Origin: Notolepis coatsorum
Taxonomy: Eukaryota > Chordata > Actinopteri > Aulopiformes > Paralepididae
Assembly (NCBI GenBank): GCA_963971535.1
Contig: OZ020592.1
Span: 58,111,373-58,175,372, forward strand
Direction of reading: 5' to 3'
DNA length: 64,000 nucleotides
Shown here: positions 1-10,125 of the stretch, in pieces
Position numbering within the stretch: position 1 is the stretch's first letter
Layout: each line of letters starts with the position of its first letter
Made by a program: the position numbers and the translations under genes
Notes under the pieces: generated by a model
The model's input: only the letters and a program-made list of their open reading frames with translations
Databases searched by the model: none
What the model was told of the DNA's origin: nothing

Positions 1-94
1 GTGTAACAGTCAAGTTCGACACTATTTGACGAACAATGTCACTTACCCGTAGCTGCCTGAGATGTACACATCCTGCTGACTTGCTGTTCACAAT

Positions 95-137
95 TTGTAA
101 GTCACTTTGGATGAAAACGTCAGCTAGCTTAAGGCTG
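95..137 (+). repeat. 3' tail of an L2-type LINE or V-SINE, remnant
   Basis: The stretch around GTAAGTCACTTTGGATGAAA resembles the conserved 3' tail shared by fish L2 LINEs and V-SINEs. The same tail occurs in opposite orientation at about 28510-28545. Only the tail is recognisable; the sequence before it gives no protein match that I recognise. Confidence 0.5.
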
Positions 138-630
138 CGGTTACACTAATGGGCAGTTTTCGTTTTGTTTTCAGGGTCAGTTTAGCTTTTCAGAACGCAA
201 CGTAATGGCAGGCAAGTTAGACATTGTTTTTGCCTCCTGAGCACAGTGATGTATATACATGTAGTACAATGCCAAAGCAGTAGGTGGCGATGTAGTTCAA
301 ACATGAAGGCCATTTGCAACCAATCAGAAAAGTTGAATGTGCCAATACACTTCCTGCTCAAAATCAACAATCCACCATCTTTAAATGCCTCGCTGTGAGC
401 CATTTAGCCAACGTAGAATTTATTTTTCAGCAAAGAAAGTGCAATAAAAGTGCAATAAACAAAACGGATACATTCACTGTGTGTTCTGCCTCTCATTTGT
501 TGATGAACCAAACTAACATCAACACAATTGACCACCAAGAGCGGAGTTTAGTCTCACAAAAAGATCGTCGCTGATTTTGTTAGCTTATGTGCTAACGTGA
601 TTGGGATATGCCAGTATAACAGTATAGCAT
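138..630. other. unassigned sequence
   Basis: Short open frames exist on both strands, but none has a recognisable domain, and I see no repeat structure here. It is probably old intergenic or transposon-derived DNA. Confidence 0.4.
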
Positions 631-800
631 TGATTGATTGATTGATTGATTGAAAACTTTATTAACAGATTGCAGAATGGGTACAGTACAGTACAGCTCA
701 ATACATACAATTGTTAAGGGGATGCAGACCAGAGAAAGACTTTCATCTTGTTTACATCAGGGTCCCCCATTTTCAATTCATCATAACATGACATACATGA
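631..800 (-). repeat. 3' end of a non-LTR element with an (AATC)n tail
   Basis: Read on the minus strand, the sequence ends with an AATAAA-like signal followed by a short AATC tail (GATT repeats on the plus strand at about 631-652). Related copies lie at 1105-1195, 45040-45195 and 45455-45495, two of them in opposite orientation to each other. Recurrence plus a simple-repeat 3' tail indicates a LINE or SINE end. No coding part is visible, so the family is not assigned. Confidence 0.55.
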
Positions 801-919
801 CATACAGATAGACAGTACTGCTACATCTATACATTTATGACATACCAGATTTGCAAATACAGTACTGTTTGTGATACGAAAAGAGTCCAGAAAAGAGAGT
901 ATATACATTTGACGTAGAA

Positions 920-1075
920 ACTGTACATTGGAGGAGATTGGGTAGGTGGGGGGGGGGGGGGGGGGGTGGGGGGGACTGTACATTGGAGGTGGTTGGGTGG
1001 GTGGGGGGTGGGGGGAGGTTGGGTAGGAGGGGTGGAGGTTGGGTAGGAGGTTGGGTATGTAGGTAGCATTGTGGC
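920..1075. repeat. G-rich degenerate minisatellite
   Basis: The plus strand is built from degenerate GGTTGGGTGGG-like units with a run of about 19 G at 951-969. It is very strand-asymmetric and has many G runs of three or more, so it could form G-quadruplexes. Proline-rich frames on the other strand follow from the poly-C composition and are not genes. Confidence 0.75.
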
Positions 1076-1104
1076 TAGCAGCTTGGTAACGTTAATGCTA
1101 GCAG

Positions 1105-1195
1105 AATGAATGGATGTAACTTTATTTAACAGATTGCAGAATGGGTACAATACAATATGGCTCAATACAAACAATTGTTAAGGGAATGCAGACTG
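1105..1195 (-). repeat. second copy of the 631-800 non-LTR 3' end
   Basis: This sequence (ATTTAACAGATTGCAGAATG and following) matches 657-720 closely. It abuts the broken reverse transcriptase of the gypsy element, so it may mark where that element was cut off. Confidence 0.5.
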
Positions 1196-1199
1196 TTGT

Positions 1200-3168
1200 A
1201 GCTTGGACTGGGCTCCTTATAACAATAACATGACAACACATGGTAGCCGCAGCTCCTTGGGACAGCTCTGCTGTAAACACTGGAAATAACCGTGTCAGCC
1301 CGAACTCACACTTCGCCGGATTGACGATCAGCCCATGCTGGCTGAGCCGTGTGAATAGGGTTCGGAGGTGGGACAGGTGCTCCTCCTCCGTGGCGCTCGC
1401 TACGAGGATGTCGTCCAAGTAGACGAAGAGGAATGGTAGGTCCCGGAGCACCGAGTGCATGAGGCGTTGGAAGGTCAGGCCGAACGGCATTCGCAGAAAC
1501 TCGAAAAGCCCAAAGGGGCGTGACGACGGCCATCTTGGGGATGTCCTCGGGGTGCACCGGCACCTGATGGTACCCCCGTACCAGGTCCACTTTGAGAAGA
1601 AGCGATTGCCTGCCAGGTTCGCTGCAAAGTCCTGGACATGCGGGACCGGGTAGCGGTCAGGCTTGGACGCGTCGTTGAGGCGGCGGTAGTCCCCACATGG
1701 GCGCCAGCAACCATCTGACTTAGGGATGATGTGCAGGGGAGACGCCCAGGGGCTGTTCGAGCGCCGAACGATGTCCACCTGCTCCATGTGCGCAAACTCC
1801 GCCCTGGCGACGGCCACTTCTCCGGGTTGAGGCGTCTGGCCCTGGCGTGGAGGGGAGGCCCACTGGTCTCAATGTGGTGCTCCACCCCGTGTTTCACCGT
1901 GGGCGCGGAGAAAGTGGGCTTGCTAAGGTCGGGGAACTCTGCGAGCAGCCGAAGGTACTGGTCACTTTCGGCGAGTGTATTGGACCACCCGCTGTAGACG
2001 GCCTCCCCCTGCGTACAGGCAAAGGAAGCGAAAGTCTGTGAATTGACCAGGCGCCTGTTCCCCACGTCCACTAACAGGTTGTGGGCGCACAGAAAATCTG
2101 CACCAAGCAGGGGAAATGTGACAGCCGCAATGACAAAATCCCACGAAAAACATTGTCCTCCGAAACATACGGCCACCGCCCTTGTTCCGTAAGAGCAGAT
2201 GGGCATGCCGTCCGCACCCGCCAACTGCGGACCGCGCTCCTCCTTTGCCACATCCGATCTCGCTGCCGGAATGATGCTCCACTGGGCACCCGTGTCACAA
2301 AGGAAACTGCGACCAGAGGCGGTGTCTCGGATGAAGAGCAGCCTGTTGGTGACGCCAGCGCTCAGGGCCACTACTGAGCGCCGGCCCTGCCGTTTCCCGT
2401 AGGTCCGAAGGTGCAGGGTGAGCGGCACCGTCTGGCCTTGGCGCCAAACGTGGCATGGAAGAAACAATGGCCCGCTGCGTTACCGTGCTGTCCAGAAGGC
2501 TTGGCGTCATCCCTCGCTCTCCTGCGATGGTCCGGTGGCGGGGCGGTCGCGGGAGCGAGCAGGTCGGTGGACCGCTGAGGCATGGCCAAAACTAAACGGT
2601 CCGCCTCCCTGGCATGGGCGCGGGGGCCCACGATGGCGGTGTTGGCCAGCGCCATCCTAACTTGGGCTGGCAGCATGCGCATGAACAGCTCCGTGAAAAG
2701 GATCATGGGGTCTTCTTTACCGAGCAGATTTAGCATCCTCTCCATGCGCGCAGAAGGTCTCTCGTCTCCCAAATCCGACATAGCAAATAGGCGACGCACC
2801 CTCTCCGCCGCGGACAGTTCAAATGTCTCTAGAAGTAGGGCCTTGAGGCGCTCATATTTGTTCGTCGCCGGGGGAGCAGACAAAAAACCTACCACTCGAG
2901 CTGCGGTGGAGCTGCCCAACATTGCCACAGCATGGTTATACCGGTCGTCGTCGTCATCCACGTTGCTCTTGTTGAAATGCGCCTCTACAATAGCAAACCA
3001 TGCAGCCGGAGTCGAGTCCCAGAACTCAGGTAGTTTGAGAGTGGGAGTGCGCGTTTCCCTGACAGGGGATGGTGATGGCTGCCGATGGCCTGAACGTCTT
3101 CCTCGTCCGAAAATTTTGCAAGAATGTTCGTTCGCTGATTTTTTTTACACAATCGCCGTAAACAAAAA
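1200..3168 (-). pseudogene. Ty3/gypsy gag-pol remnant (gag, protease, RT)
   Basis: Reading downward from about 3160, a gag domain with the motif WFAIVEAHF is followed at 2961-2371 by its continuation, which ends in a finger-like CFFHATFGAKARRC. The protease carries the catalytic motif DTGAQWS and the flap-end motif LLGADFL (about 2270-2100). The RT has DLVRGYHQVPVH and the catalytic YLDD box (about 1425). These pieces lie in different frames: at least three shifts occur within the RT region (about 1820, 1590 and 1510), so no functional polyprotein is made. RNase H and integrase are missing. Known members of this family make one Gag-Pol polyprotein used for reverse transcription in cytoplasmic particles. 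Confidence 0.85.
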
Positions 3169-3169
3169 T

Positions 3170-3186
3170 CCATGTCGGAGTCACCA
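3170..3186 (-). promoter_or_regulatory. primer binding site of the gypsy element, probable
   Basis: On the minus strand the sequence just inside the 5' LTR reads TGGTGACTCCGACATGG. A start with TGG at this position is what a tRNA-primed element needs to match the CCA end of the tRNA. The exact tRNA is not determined. Confidence 0.55.
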
Positions 3187-3187
3187 G

Positions 3188-3376
3188 TGTAGTGCCGGAG
3201 GAAAAAGGAATAATCGTAGGCAACGTAATGCTTGTTTAATATACAAAGCAACGTCAGTCAATACAGAACAAGAGCACATGTAATTGCCAGAACAGTAATT
3301 ATCACAACAGCGAGTGCAACCGCAATAAACGTCCCCTCTGGCCGCGGTGCCAGATCAGTAGTTCCCTCCCACTACA
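3188..3376 (-). repeat. 5' LTR of the gypsy element
   Basis: The 189-bp segment has perfect 7-bp inverted ends (TGTAGTG / CACTACA) and an ATTAAA-like poly(A) signal near its end on the minus strand. It sits directly upstream of the primer-binding-site-like sequence and gag. No second copy is in the window. Confidence 0.7.
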
Positions 3377-4035
3377 CAACACAGTAAGAGGAGAACACAA
3401 ACCAATAATGTAGTCACTACAGCGTGTTCCTTTAAATATACAAATAACATGGGGCTGTGTTTAACTAAAGATGATGTGAAAGCTCCCCTTATCACTAGCA
3501 GCCCACTATTAATAGTAGGTAATAGCTGGTCCAAATGGACAAAAGGGCTCTGCAGGCTCCAGAATGGCAACAGAAAGAAAACTAGAACGGATGAGACGCA
3601 CTTTGAGTTTGCAGCAGGCGGAGATAGATATTAGAAACACAACTAGGAAGGAAGAATAGGCTGAGAAAGTTATCGAACAATTGAAGGAATCGTAGAAAGT
3701 TGGTTGAGGAAAGAAAAGGTTAATAGTAGGACAAATAGACTGTATCATGTTACCAAGTGGGGCACTGGGCCAAAGCTCGCCCCTTTGTTAGATGTTTGTA
3801 AGTGGATAAAGGAAGTAGGTGAGGTAAGAGGGATGGGTGGGGTATAAACCAATCACAATAATCCTGGGCGGCACTAAGCCCAAGATGCAGCGACGGTGCT
3901 CTTGTAAAATAGCATCGCAGATAGCAGAAGGGCGGGAGAATTCAGACTGAAATAGTCAGCCAATGGCATACTTCTACCTACAGTCTCAGTCCTGTGATCC
4001 AGCAGTCTTTTCCCCTAATGTAATGTTCATGACCC
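3377..4035. other. unassigned sequence
   Basis: No open frame with a recognisable domain and no clear repeat. The copy's outer LTR border is at 3376; what follows is probably the old insertion site. Confidence 0.4.
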
Positions 4036-4196
4036 CTGACAGGGGTGACAGTGGCTCATGAGGTAGGGCAGTCATCTGGTAATACGGAGGTTCCCGGTTC
4101 GATTCCCGCTCCTCGCGGGGAGTATGTCAAAGTGTCCTTGAACAAGAACCCCTAATTGCGTCTGATGAGCAGGTTGGCACCAGTGTTAATTTCGTT
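4036..4196 (+). mobile_element. tRNA-derived SINE, V-SINE-like
   Basis: An A-box-like GTGGCTCATGAGGTAGG is followed by a clear B box GGTTCGATTCC at 4096-4106, the internal RNA polymerase III promoter of a tRNA-derived SINE. The body contains AAAGTGTCCTTGAACAAGAA and CTGATGAGCAGGTTGGCACC, typical of the central part of vertebrate V-SINEs. The usual tail is not seen after it, so the copy is 3'-truncated. Confidence 0.75.
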
Positions 4197-4400
4197 AGCT
4201 ATTTTTTATTTTAGTTTTAGTCTTAGTCATGTCTCAAATGCTCTTTTTCGTTTTCATCATATTTAGTCACCTTTATCTATTTTTCGTTTTAGTCAAGTTT
4301 TAGTCAACTACAGGTCTGAGCATTTTCGTTTTAGTCTTTTTTGTTTAGTTTTGATTTAGTCTTTTTTGTTTAGTCTCACCACTCAGTTACAGCCTCATAA
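4197..4400. repeat. AT-rich dispersed repeat with TTTTAGTC motifs
   Basis: The sequence repeats TTTTAGTC / CGTTTTAG blocks many times (for example about 4206-4230, 4265-4300 and 4325-4370). It looks like the end of a non-autonomous DNA transposon, but I cannot find the opposite end or a target duplication, so the class is left open. Confidence 0.4.
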
Positions 4401-4618
4401 GTTGGTGTGAGCTTTTACTAAACAAAAAAAGCTACCGTTAGTGCTAGCTGGTTAGACTTATGTAAGCTATTTAATGTGTTCTATTGTGGTGGATCAACAT
4501 AATGTAGCGATCCGTCATGCAGTAATGCAGGGAAGAAAGAGGAGAGTTTATTTATTCCTTTATTTCCAGCTAAATATGGGGTTTTACATGTTGATACTTC
4601 CCTTCTCATACACAACCC

Positions 4619-5028
4619 TGTTACGGTAGCAGGTAAGTGGGAGTTCCAATGGTCGAGGAAAGAGACGGAGAAGTGTCAAAACAAGGTATTCTCTTTATTA
4701 AGAGAACAAGTAGTAACGGAAATATATAGACGCCAAGCGTCAACAGAGAACAGAACAGAGAGTTGGGTCAGCACTTGTTCAGGCGGTCCTGCTCGTAGGA
4801 TATAGTGAAGCTCTAGCAAAGAACAAGAGAACAGAGCATTCATTATAAAGCCACATTCCAACATGCCAGAATGACAGCCAGTGACAGCTTCCAGATGTGA
4901 CAGACAATCAGTGCGAGACAGCAAATCAGAAGTGACATACAATTAGTGCAACCCAAACAACAAGGTGAAGTAATCCAGACAGACAGTAGGGTACCATCCT
5001 AAAGTAGGACAGGACCCCGAACGTTACA
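4619..5028 (-). mobile_element. solo LTR
   Basis: On the minus strand the 410-bp segment begins TGTAACGTTCGGGG and ends CTACCGTAACA, the TG...CA of an LTR. It has a TATA-like TATAATG in the middle and AATAAAG about 80 bp before the end, in the right order for U3-R-U5. It is flanked on both sides by CAACCC (4613-4618 and 5029-5034). No internal region or second LTR is present, so it is a solo LTR left by LTR-LTR recombination. Confidence 0.8.
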
Positions 5029-5034
5029 CAACCC

Positions 5035-5786
5035 AGCTACCTGCTAATACGCTAGCTTCACAACAACAACGTAACATCCGGTCCGTCGTCCCATATCTCC
5101 CGGGGGGAAACAACACCCCCAGCATAACAGTGGTGTCCCTAAGACCATACAACTAGAGCGACACACAAAACCTCAGAACATTACAATAATTCACCCACGG
5201 AACGATGTGTTGGGGTTCCGCACAGGCAATTATGTTTGTTACTTTCCTGTCTGCAAACATGTTCCCCCGTTAGGACAAAGAAATCAACTTCAACAGTTTC
5301 AATGTTCCTGCTGTTTCACTTGATGGTGCACACCATCTATTTTGGATGTTACATGCTATTCAGAAGCTGCCAGCTGAAGCGGGAACATTTAAATAAGGGC
5401 ACGATAATCCCTCCAACATTCTACTCTCATGAGAGATCAAGGAAACATGCAAACTAGTGATGTGATGTTCGTGAACGATACGATTGTTTTGGGCGGCTCT
5501 GGTACAAATGAAGGGAACAGAGTCTTACTTGGTGGGAGCCGTTATTTTTATGTTTCGTTGTGCCCATTTCACCGCCTGCTCTAAATCCAATCCCCTTTAC
5601 GTGAACACACGTGGATCTTGTTGTTATGAATCTAAGTGCTGCATGCACTTTATTGTTCACACTCAAAAGTAGTTATGAATCTAGTAAATTCATAACCGGT
5701 ACAATAACATGTCACGTAGGACCCCTTCTGCCTTCTATAAAGTGATAAGGATATAAGCACTTGTTCCCTGTAAGAACTAATCAGGG
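5035..5786. other. unassigned sequence with a possible hAT remnant
   Basis: No gene is recognised. At 5457-5520 the text GTTCGTGAACGATACGATT followed by a GGCTCT block resembles the end of a common fish non-autonomous hAT group, and a similar fragment lies at 29836-29937. The rest shows no structure that I can name. Confidence 0.35.
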
Positions 5787-5960
5787 ATGTTATATATCGT
5801 ATAGCTTACGCTCTGCACTCTGGTGGAACCCTATCCCTTATCAATCTAATACTGAATACATTTCTTCACATGTACACACCCATCCGCCTGGCCACACCCA
5901 CATCCGCTCCTCTACATAAGCGGGGACGTGGCCATACTAACAGCTCCTTCCCTATTTTCA
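5787..5960 (+). repeat. left inverted terminal repeat of the DIRS-like element
   Basis: It begins ATGTTATATATCGTATAGC and continues through GCTCTGCACTCTGGTGG to about 5953. The part from 5811 onward is nearly identical to the reverse complement of the right end, with two visible mismatches around 5863-5868. The first 40 bases differ from the right end and instead match the left half of the internal complementary region. Confidence 0.8.
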
Positions 5961-6120
5961 CCACCGACAAGTGTCTGTATACACCACTTGAGTTTAGTGC
6001 CGAAATAGTTGTTGGAAAGGAGCTACGTGGACATTGTATCTTATTTTTCTCTCTCTCGCCAATTTACGAGAAAAGCTAAGACATTAGCTAAGACAGTTGC
6101 TTGCCTTGTTCCCCGAGCTC

Positions 6121-7137
6121 ATGGCGGCCGCCGCAGCCGCTAATGGCGTGGCATTGTCGCAGCCACTGCCAGCACCTGTTCCTGATGACATGATAGGTCA
6201 TCTCTGGCAACGTCGTCCTGTGAGAGAGACGGGCATTGTCTGCCCATTCTTCCCATCAATTTAGGCCTACGTGAAACAGGGACAGGTAATCTCCCGCATT
6301 GTTGGCCTTACCGCCGTCTACGTGCCAGTCACGCGGGTGGCGGGTTTGGTCCAGGGGCTAAAGGACGGGGTGCCTCGGCTTGATAGCCCGATGGCATCCA
6401 TACTTTGTCCCGAAATGGTGTGGGAGCCGTTGCGAAAGCCGGTTCCCCAAGGGAAATCGGCTAGGCAGTTGGCTAATTGGAGTGACCAGGTGTACATTGC
6501 CGTGACTCAGAGCCTAGCTGCGACCTCCAACATCGCGGAGCTAGCGCGCTACATGTCGGGGATGATGGCGGGCGAGTCGGTATTGGATGACCATCAACAA
6601 TATCTTCACGCCCAGGCGGCTGGAGCCATCCTGCACCTAACCCAGCTGCAGGCGATAGCCGCAGGGAAGGAGCGCGCCCTGGCCACTCTATCCCAGCGCC
6701 ACCGTTGGCTGGAGCAGGCGGGGGTGCCGGAGCAGAAGAGCATTCCGCTGCTCACGGCCCCCCTCTCCGATGCTGGGCTATTCGGGTCGGCCATGCAGCA
6801 GATGACGGCAGCCTGCAGAGAGATGGAGGAGGAGCGCTCTGTGGTCCAACCCCATTTCCCCCGACCCGATGCCACCGGTGATGTCCGGAAGAAGCAACGC
6901 CGGCAGAGGACCGCAACCGTTGCCTCCGCCGCTACTGGACCTTCGGCGAAGGGAGTGCCTCGTCTGCTGCAGCCAGCCGGCCCACGCCCGGAGGTAACGG
7001 TAGGGATCGTCGTGACCAGGCTCCCCAGAACCGTTCCTCCGGGCCGGCTCCCTGTGGGGGCAAGCACCGTTCTGCACGCGGCAGGCGCCGCTAGTGACTC
7101 CCCTGTTTACCCCCCCCCCCCCCCCCCCAACATATGA
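6121..7137 (+). pseudogene. ORF1 (gag-like) of the DIRS-like element, one nonsense mutation
   Basis: A frame starts at ATG 6121, is stopped by TAG at 6262-6264, and runs on in the same frame to 7137. Undisrupted it would be 338 codons. The first part is alanine-rich; the middle (about 6440-6840) is helix-rich with many A, Q and L residues; the end is basic and proline-rich and runs into a poly-C tract at 7112-7128. I do not recognise a named domain. Its place just inside the left terminal repeat suggests the Gag-like ORF1 of DIRS elements, by position only. Confidence 0.55.
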
Positions 7138-8091
7138 TTTTGTTATTAAATAAAAAGTCCCTCCTGGTGAGGGACTGTTTTTTGTTACAAAATGTGTGTT
7201 TATTCACTATATATTGGGGATATGATGTATAAACCCTCACCTAGCTGTGGGGTTGTGTGTTTGCTTAGGGAGTAGGACAGTTTTTTTGAAAATTCTTTTC
7301 TGGTCGCTATATATATGTGTGCTTAGCAAGGCCTGTGGCTAGCACTCGGTCGAAAGACTTGTCTTCCTTCATCATGAAGAACACTGTCTTCTTCTTGCAG
7401 TGTAAGAGTGAACTTTACCTTTTTTATCTGAGGGGGTTGTGTGTATTCTGTTACGTTTGGGAAACATGGCATCGAGTCCACAACCAGGTTAGAGTGTTAG
7501 CCTACAGAAGTAATCACATGTGTAGCTTGTACCGAGGTCTTTTGACCCTCTCTTTAAACGTCTGTGTTTTCTCTTTACTTGGTGAAGTATATAAACACGG
7601 GTGACGTGTTCGCACATGAGCCTAAAGCCTTGTATAAAAACCCTTTTTTCGCAAACGAGTTTATCGTCTGTGGCTGGCGTGCAAATGGTTGAGCTTATCC
7701 TAGTGGATATACGCTTTTCATGTAGCATGCTAGGTAAACTGGTATCATCGCTGCTTGTTTGTTTTCATCGTATCCGGGGTATGGGGGGTGAACTGATAAA
7801 CCCCTCCCCCCTTTTTCTGATTGGCCAGGGGGTTGGACCTCCTGTTCTTCGGTCTTCCTGTCACGCTGTTGGGTCAGCGCGTCACAGGGTGGGGAGAGGG
7901 GGGGGCAGGGAGTTCCCTGGTCCCACGCCATATTTGGGCAGGTGGGTCACGGAATTTCCCCGGCCATAGAATACGTCACTGGGCGCGTTTCTATTGGTCA
8001 TGAGGCTTCCGTGAGTTTTTTTCAGGCTCCATGTTGTGGACCGCTGTCATTGTCAAGATTGAGTTATGCGGTGCGTGGAAACTTAGTTTTC
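7138..8091 (+). other. non-coding interior of the DIRS-like element
   Basis: No frame here has a recognisable domain. A CCCTCCTGGTGAGGGACTG hairpin at about 7158-7177 follows ORF1 closely and might mark a transcript end, but this is weak. Confidence 0.45.
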
Positions 8092-8099
8092 TGCTCTGC

Positions 8100-8899
8100 T
8101 AGGGCTGGGCGATATGACCAAAAACGTTATCACGATAAAATTATAAAATTATTTTCATATAATTCGATATCGATAATTATCGTCGATATAATGTCTGTCA
8201 AGTTTAATTATCTTCTAATATGCTGCTGCGAATGTCTCAAGTCGAGTTGATGTCGTCATCAGTCCTCGCACGTTAGCAGTTAGCCGACAAGCGGAGTATC
8301 TCATGACAATAAATATGACACTAAAATACTCTCTTCCGCCACAATATATTGAAACGACGTCCACTCCCACACTACTATAAACGTGGCCTCAGAATTCAAA
8401 ACACACACATACTCGGCACGTAAATATATAAAACAGTGCCGTGCAAGCTAGTTAACCTAGCCAGCCTGTTGCTTCTACGCGGTGTATTCCATGACAATGT
8501 GCTAAATATCACACTAAAATACTCTCTTCCGCCACAATATATTGAAACGACTTCCACTGTATACCCCCACTACTATAAACGTGGCCTCAGAATTCACCAC
8601 ACACACATACTCGGCACGTAAATATATAAAACAACGCCGTGCAAGCTAATTAGCCTAGCAAGCCTTGTTGTTGAGTGAGTCCTACCGCTCTGGGTCTCCT
8701 TCCGGGTCTCCGTCGCTCTCGGCCATCTCCTTCACTGATTGGTTGTTAGCTGTTGTGCGTAGCACGTCATCACGTAAGGTTGGTTGTTGTTAGTGAGTGT
8801 GCTGAGCCGAGGCTGAAACTTTGCGACCACATTTCATGTTTATTTCGAGGAAATAATTTATCGCGATAGTTATCGTTATCGTTTTATCGCCCAGCCCTA
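8100..8899. mobile_element. non-autonomous hAT element
   Basis: The ends are inverted repeats, starting TAGGGCTGGGCGATAT and ending with ATCGCCCAGCCCTA. It is flanked by a perfect 8-bp target duplication TGCTCTGC (8092-8099 and 8900-8907), as expected for hAT transposons. The interior holds a direct duplication of about 150 bp (8318-8465 and 8511-8661). There is no transposase frame, so it depends on a transposase made elsewhere. The element at 44765-45830 has the same ends and a different interior. Confidence 0.9.
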
Positions 8900-8907
8900 T
8901 GCTCTGC

Positions 8908-9943
8908 TCTCTATTGCATATGTGTTGAGCTTTTGGTCACGTAGCTCAATGTTTACATATATCTTTTCAATTATTACTCACGTGGGAGGTCTCTCTGGGG
9001 GTTCCCTGTCTCCTCTCTTTATACAGAGCAGTGTTGGCAGGGTTTCTTTCCCTCAGACGCGTCATATGGGGCCCATATCTGTGTCTTTTGGCCAGCTTCC
9101 TACCGCTCGTCCCAGGCGGCATGGAGGGAACATTATCTGGGTTCTTGTTAGAATTACCATTGATGTGTTTTGGGTCTCGACGTGTACTTAGCGCTGGCCC
9201 TGGGTGCTTCAGTGTGGAACCACGCATGGGCTGGCGCGCCTTGGTTGCTCATTATAGAAACAGCGTTTTTTGTAGAGCAACTGGGATGGAGATTTTATCT
9301 CTTCCGAGCGCCAGTGTACTAGGTTAGTCTCGATGAATTCTCGCTCATCTCTGGGGGGAGATGACGGAGTAGATCGAAACATTGGCGGAGGGGTCTCACG
9401 CCCATGGGGTGGGCCACCGGGCACGGTGCGTTCATGTTCTGACCGTCTTGGTGGCGCCCTCTAAGATGTTTTAGATCGACACGCGTACCTACCCCCCTCT
9501 TAGGACTGGGGATGGTGGCGTGATTAGGACACGGGACTGCTAGTGGTCACGCCGGACCAAGTCAGTTAACCCGTTGTCCGCCGGGGCGCAGATCTGCTGT
9601 TCTGGTACCCTGAAGGACTTTGTGCTTTTTCGGGGGGGAAATGCCGGGTTGGTGATTGGTGATTACGTCACTACGAGTTATCCTTCGCAGTTGCTTGGTC
9701 CATATTGTGTTGTACCTTGCGCTGTGCTAAGGAGCCTGGTCCTTCTCCATTCTTTTTCGCCCCTCCCTTCCCCTGCTTGGCGGGGCTGGGAGGGGGCTGT
9801 CGAGGTGGTTCTATTGTACCCCTCTGGCATCCCTGTGTACGTCCCGGTCCGCCGGGCCCAGGTCCGGACTCATTCTCGTCGACCTGTTGGCCTGGGTTAA
9901 CCCCTTCTTGAAAATTGAAACACTTGTACTGCCTGTATAGCCG
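8908..9943 (+). other. non-coding interior of the DIRS-like element
   Basis: Several short open frames exist but none shows reverse transcriptase, RNase H or recombinase motifs. The segment is continuous with 27541-28488 once the second hAT is removed. Confidence 0.4.
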
Positions 9944-10125
9944 GTGTATACTAGTGCACTGCAACCTTGCCCAGGCCCGACGGGGCCCGGCCCGGCCCGG
10001 CGGGTTCGGGCTGGGTAGGGCTTTTTTTTTAATAAATAATTCGGGCTCGGCCGGGCCCGGGCACCGCAGTTTTATTTTATTTTTTACGTTTTAAATGCGT
10101 TTTTTTTTCTTTTTCATATAACTAG

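Larger units (their letters stand above)
1196..3376 (-). mobile_element. degenerate Ty3/gypsy LTR retrotransposon, 3' part missing
   Basis: In minus-strand order it contains the 5' LTR (3376 to 3188), a primer-binding-site-like start, gag, protease and the first part of reverse transcriptase. The sequence then stops at about 1196, so RNase H, integrase and the 3' LTR are absent. The coding part is spread over several frames, so the copy is dead. The gag style, with a C-x-x-H-type finger near its end, suggests the mag-like lineage, which is an inference. Confidence 0.85.

Noticed and set aside
827-1174. 115-codon proline-rich frame
   Set aside because: It crosses the G-rich minisatellite on the opposite strand and two copies of an interspersed repeat.
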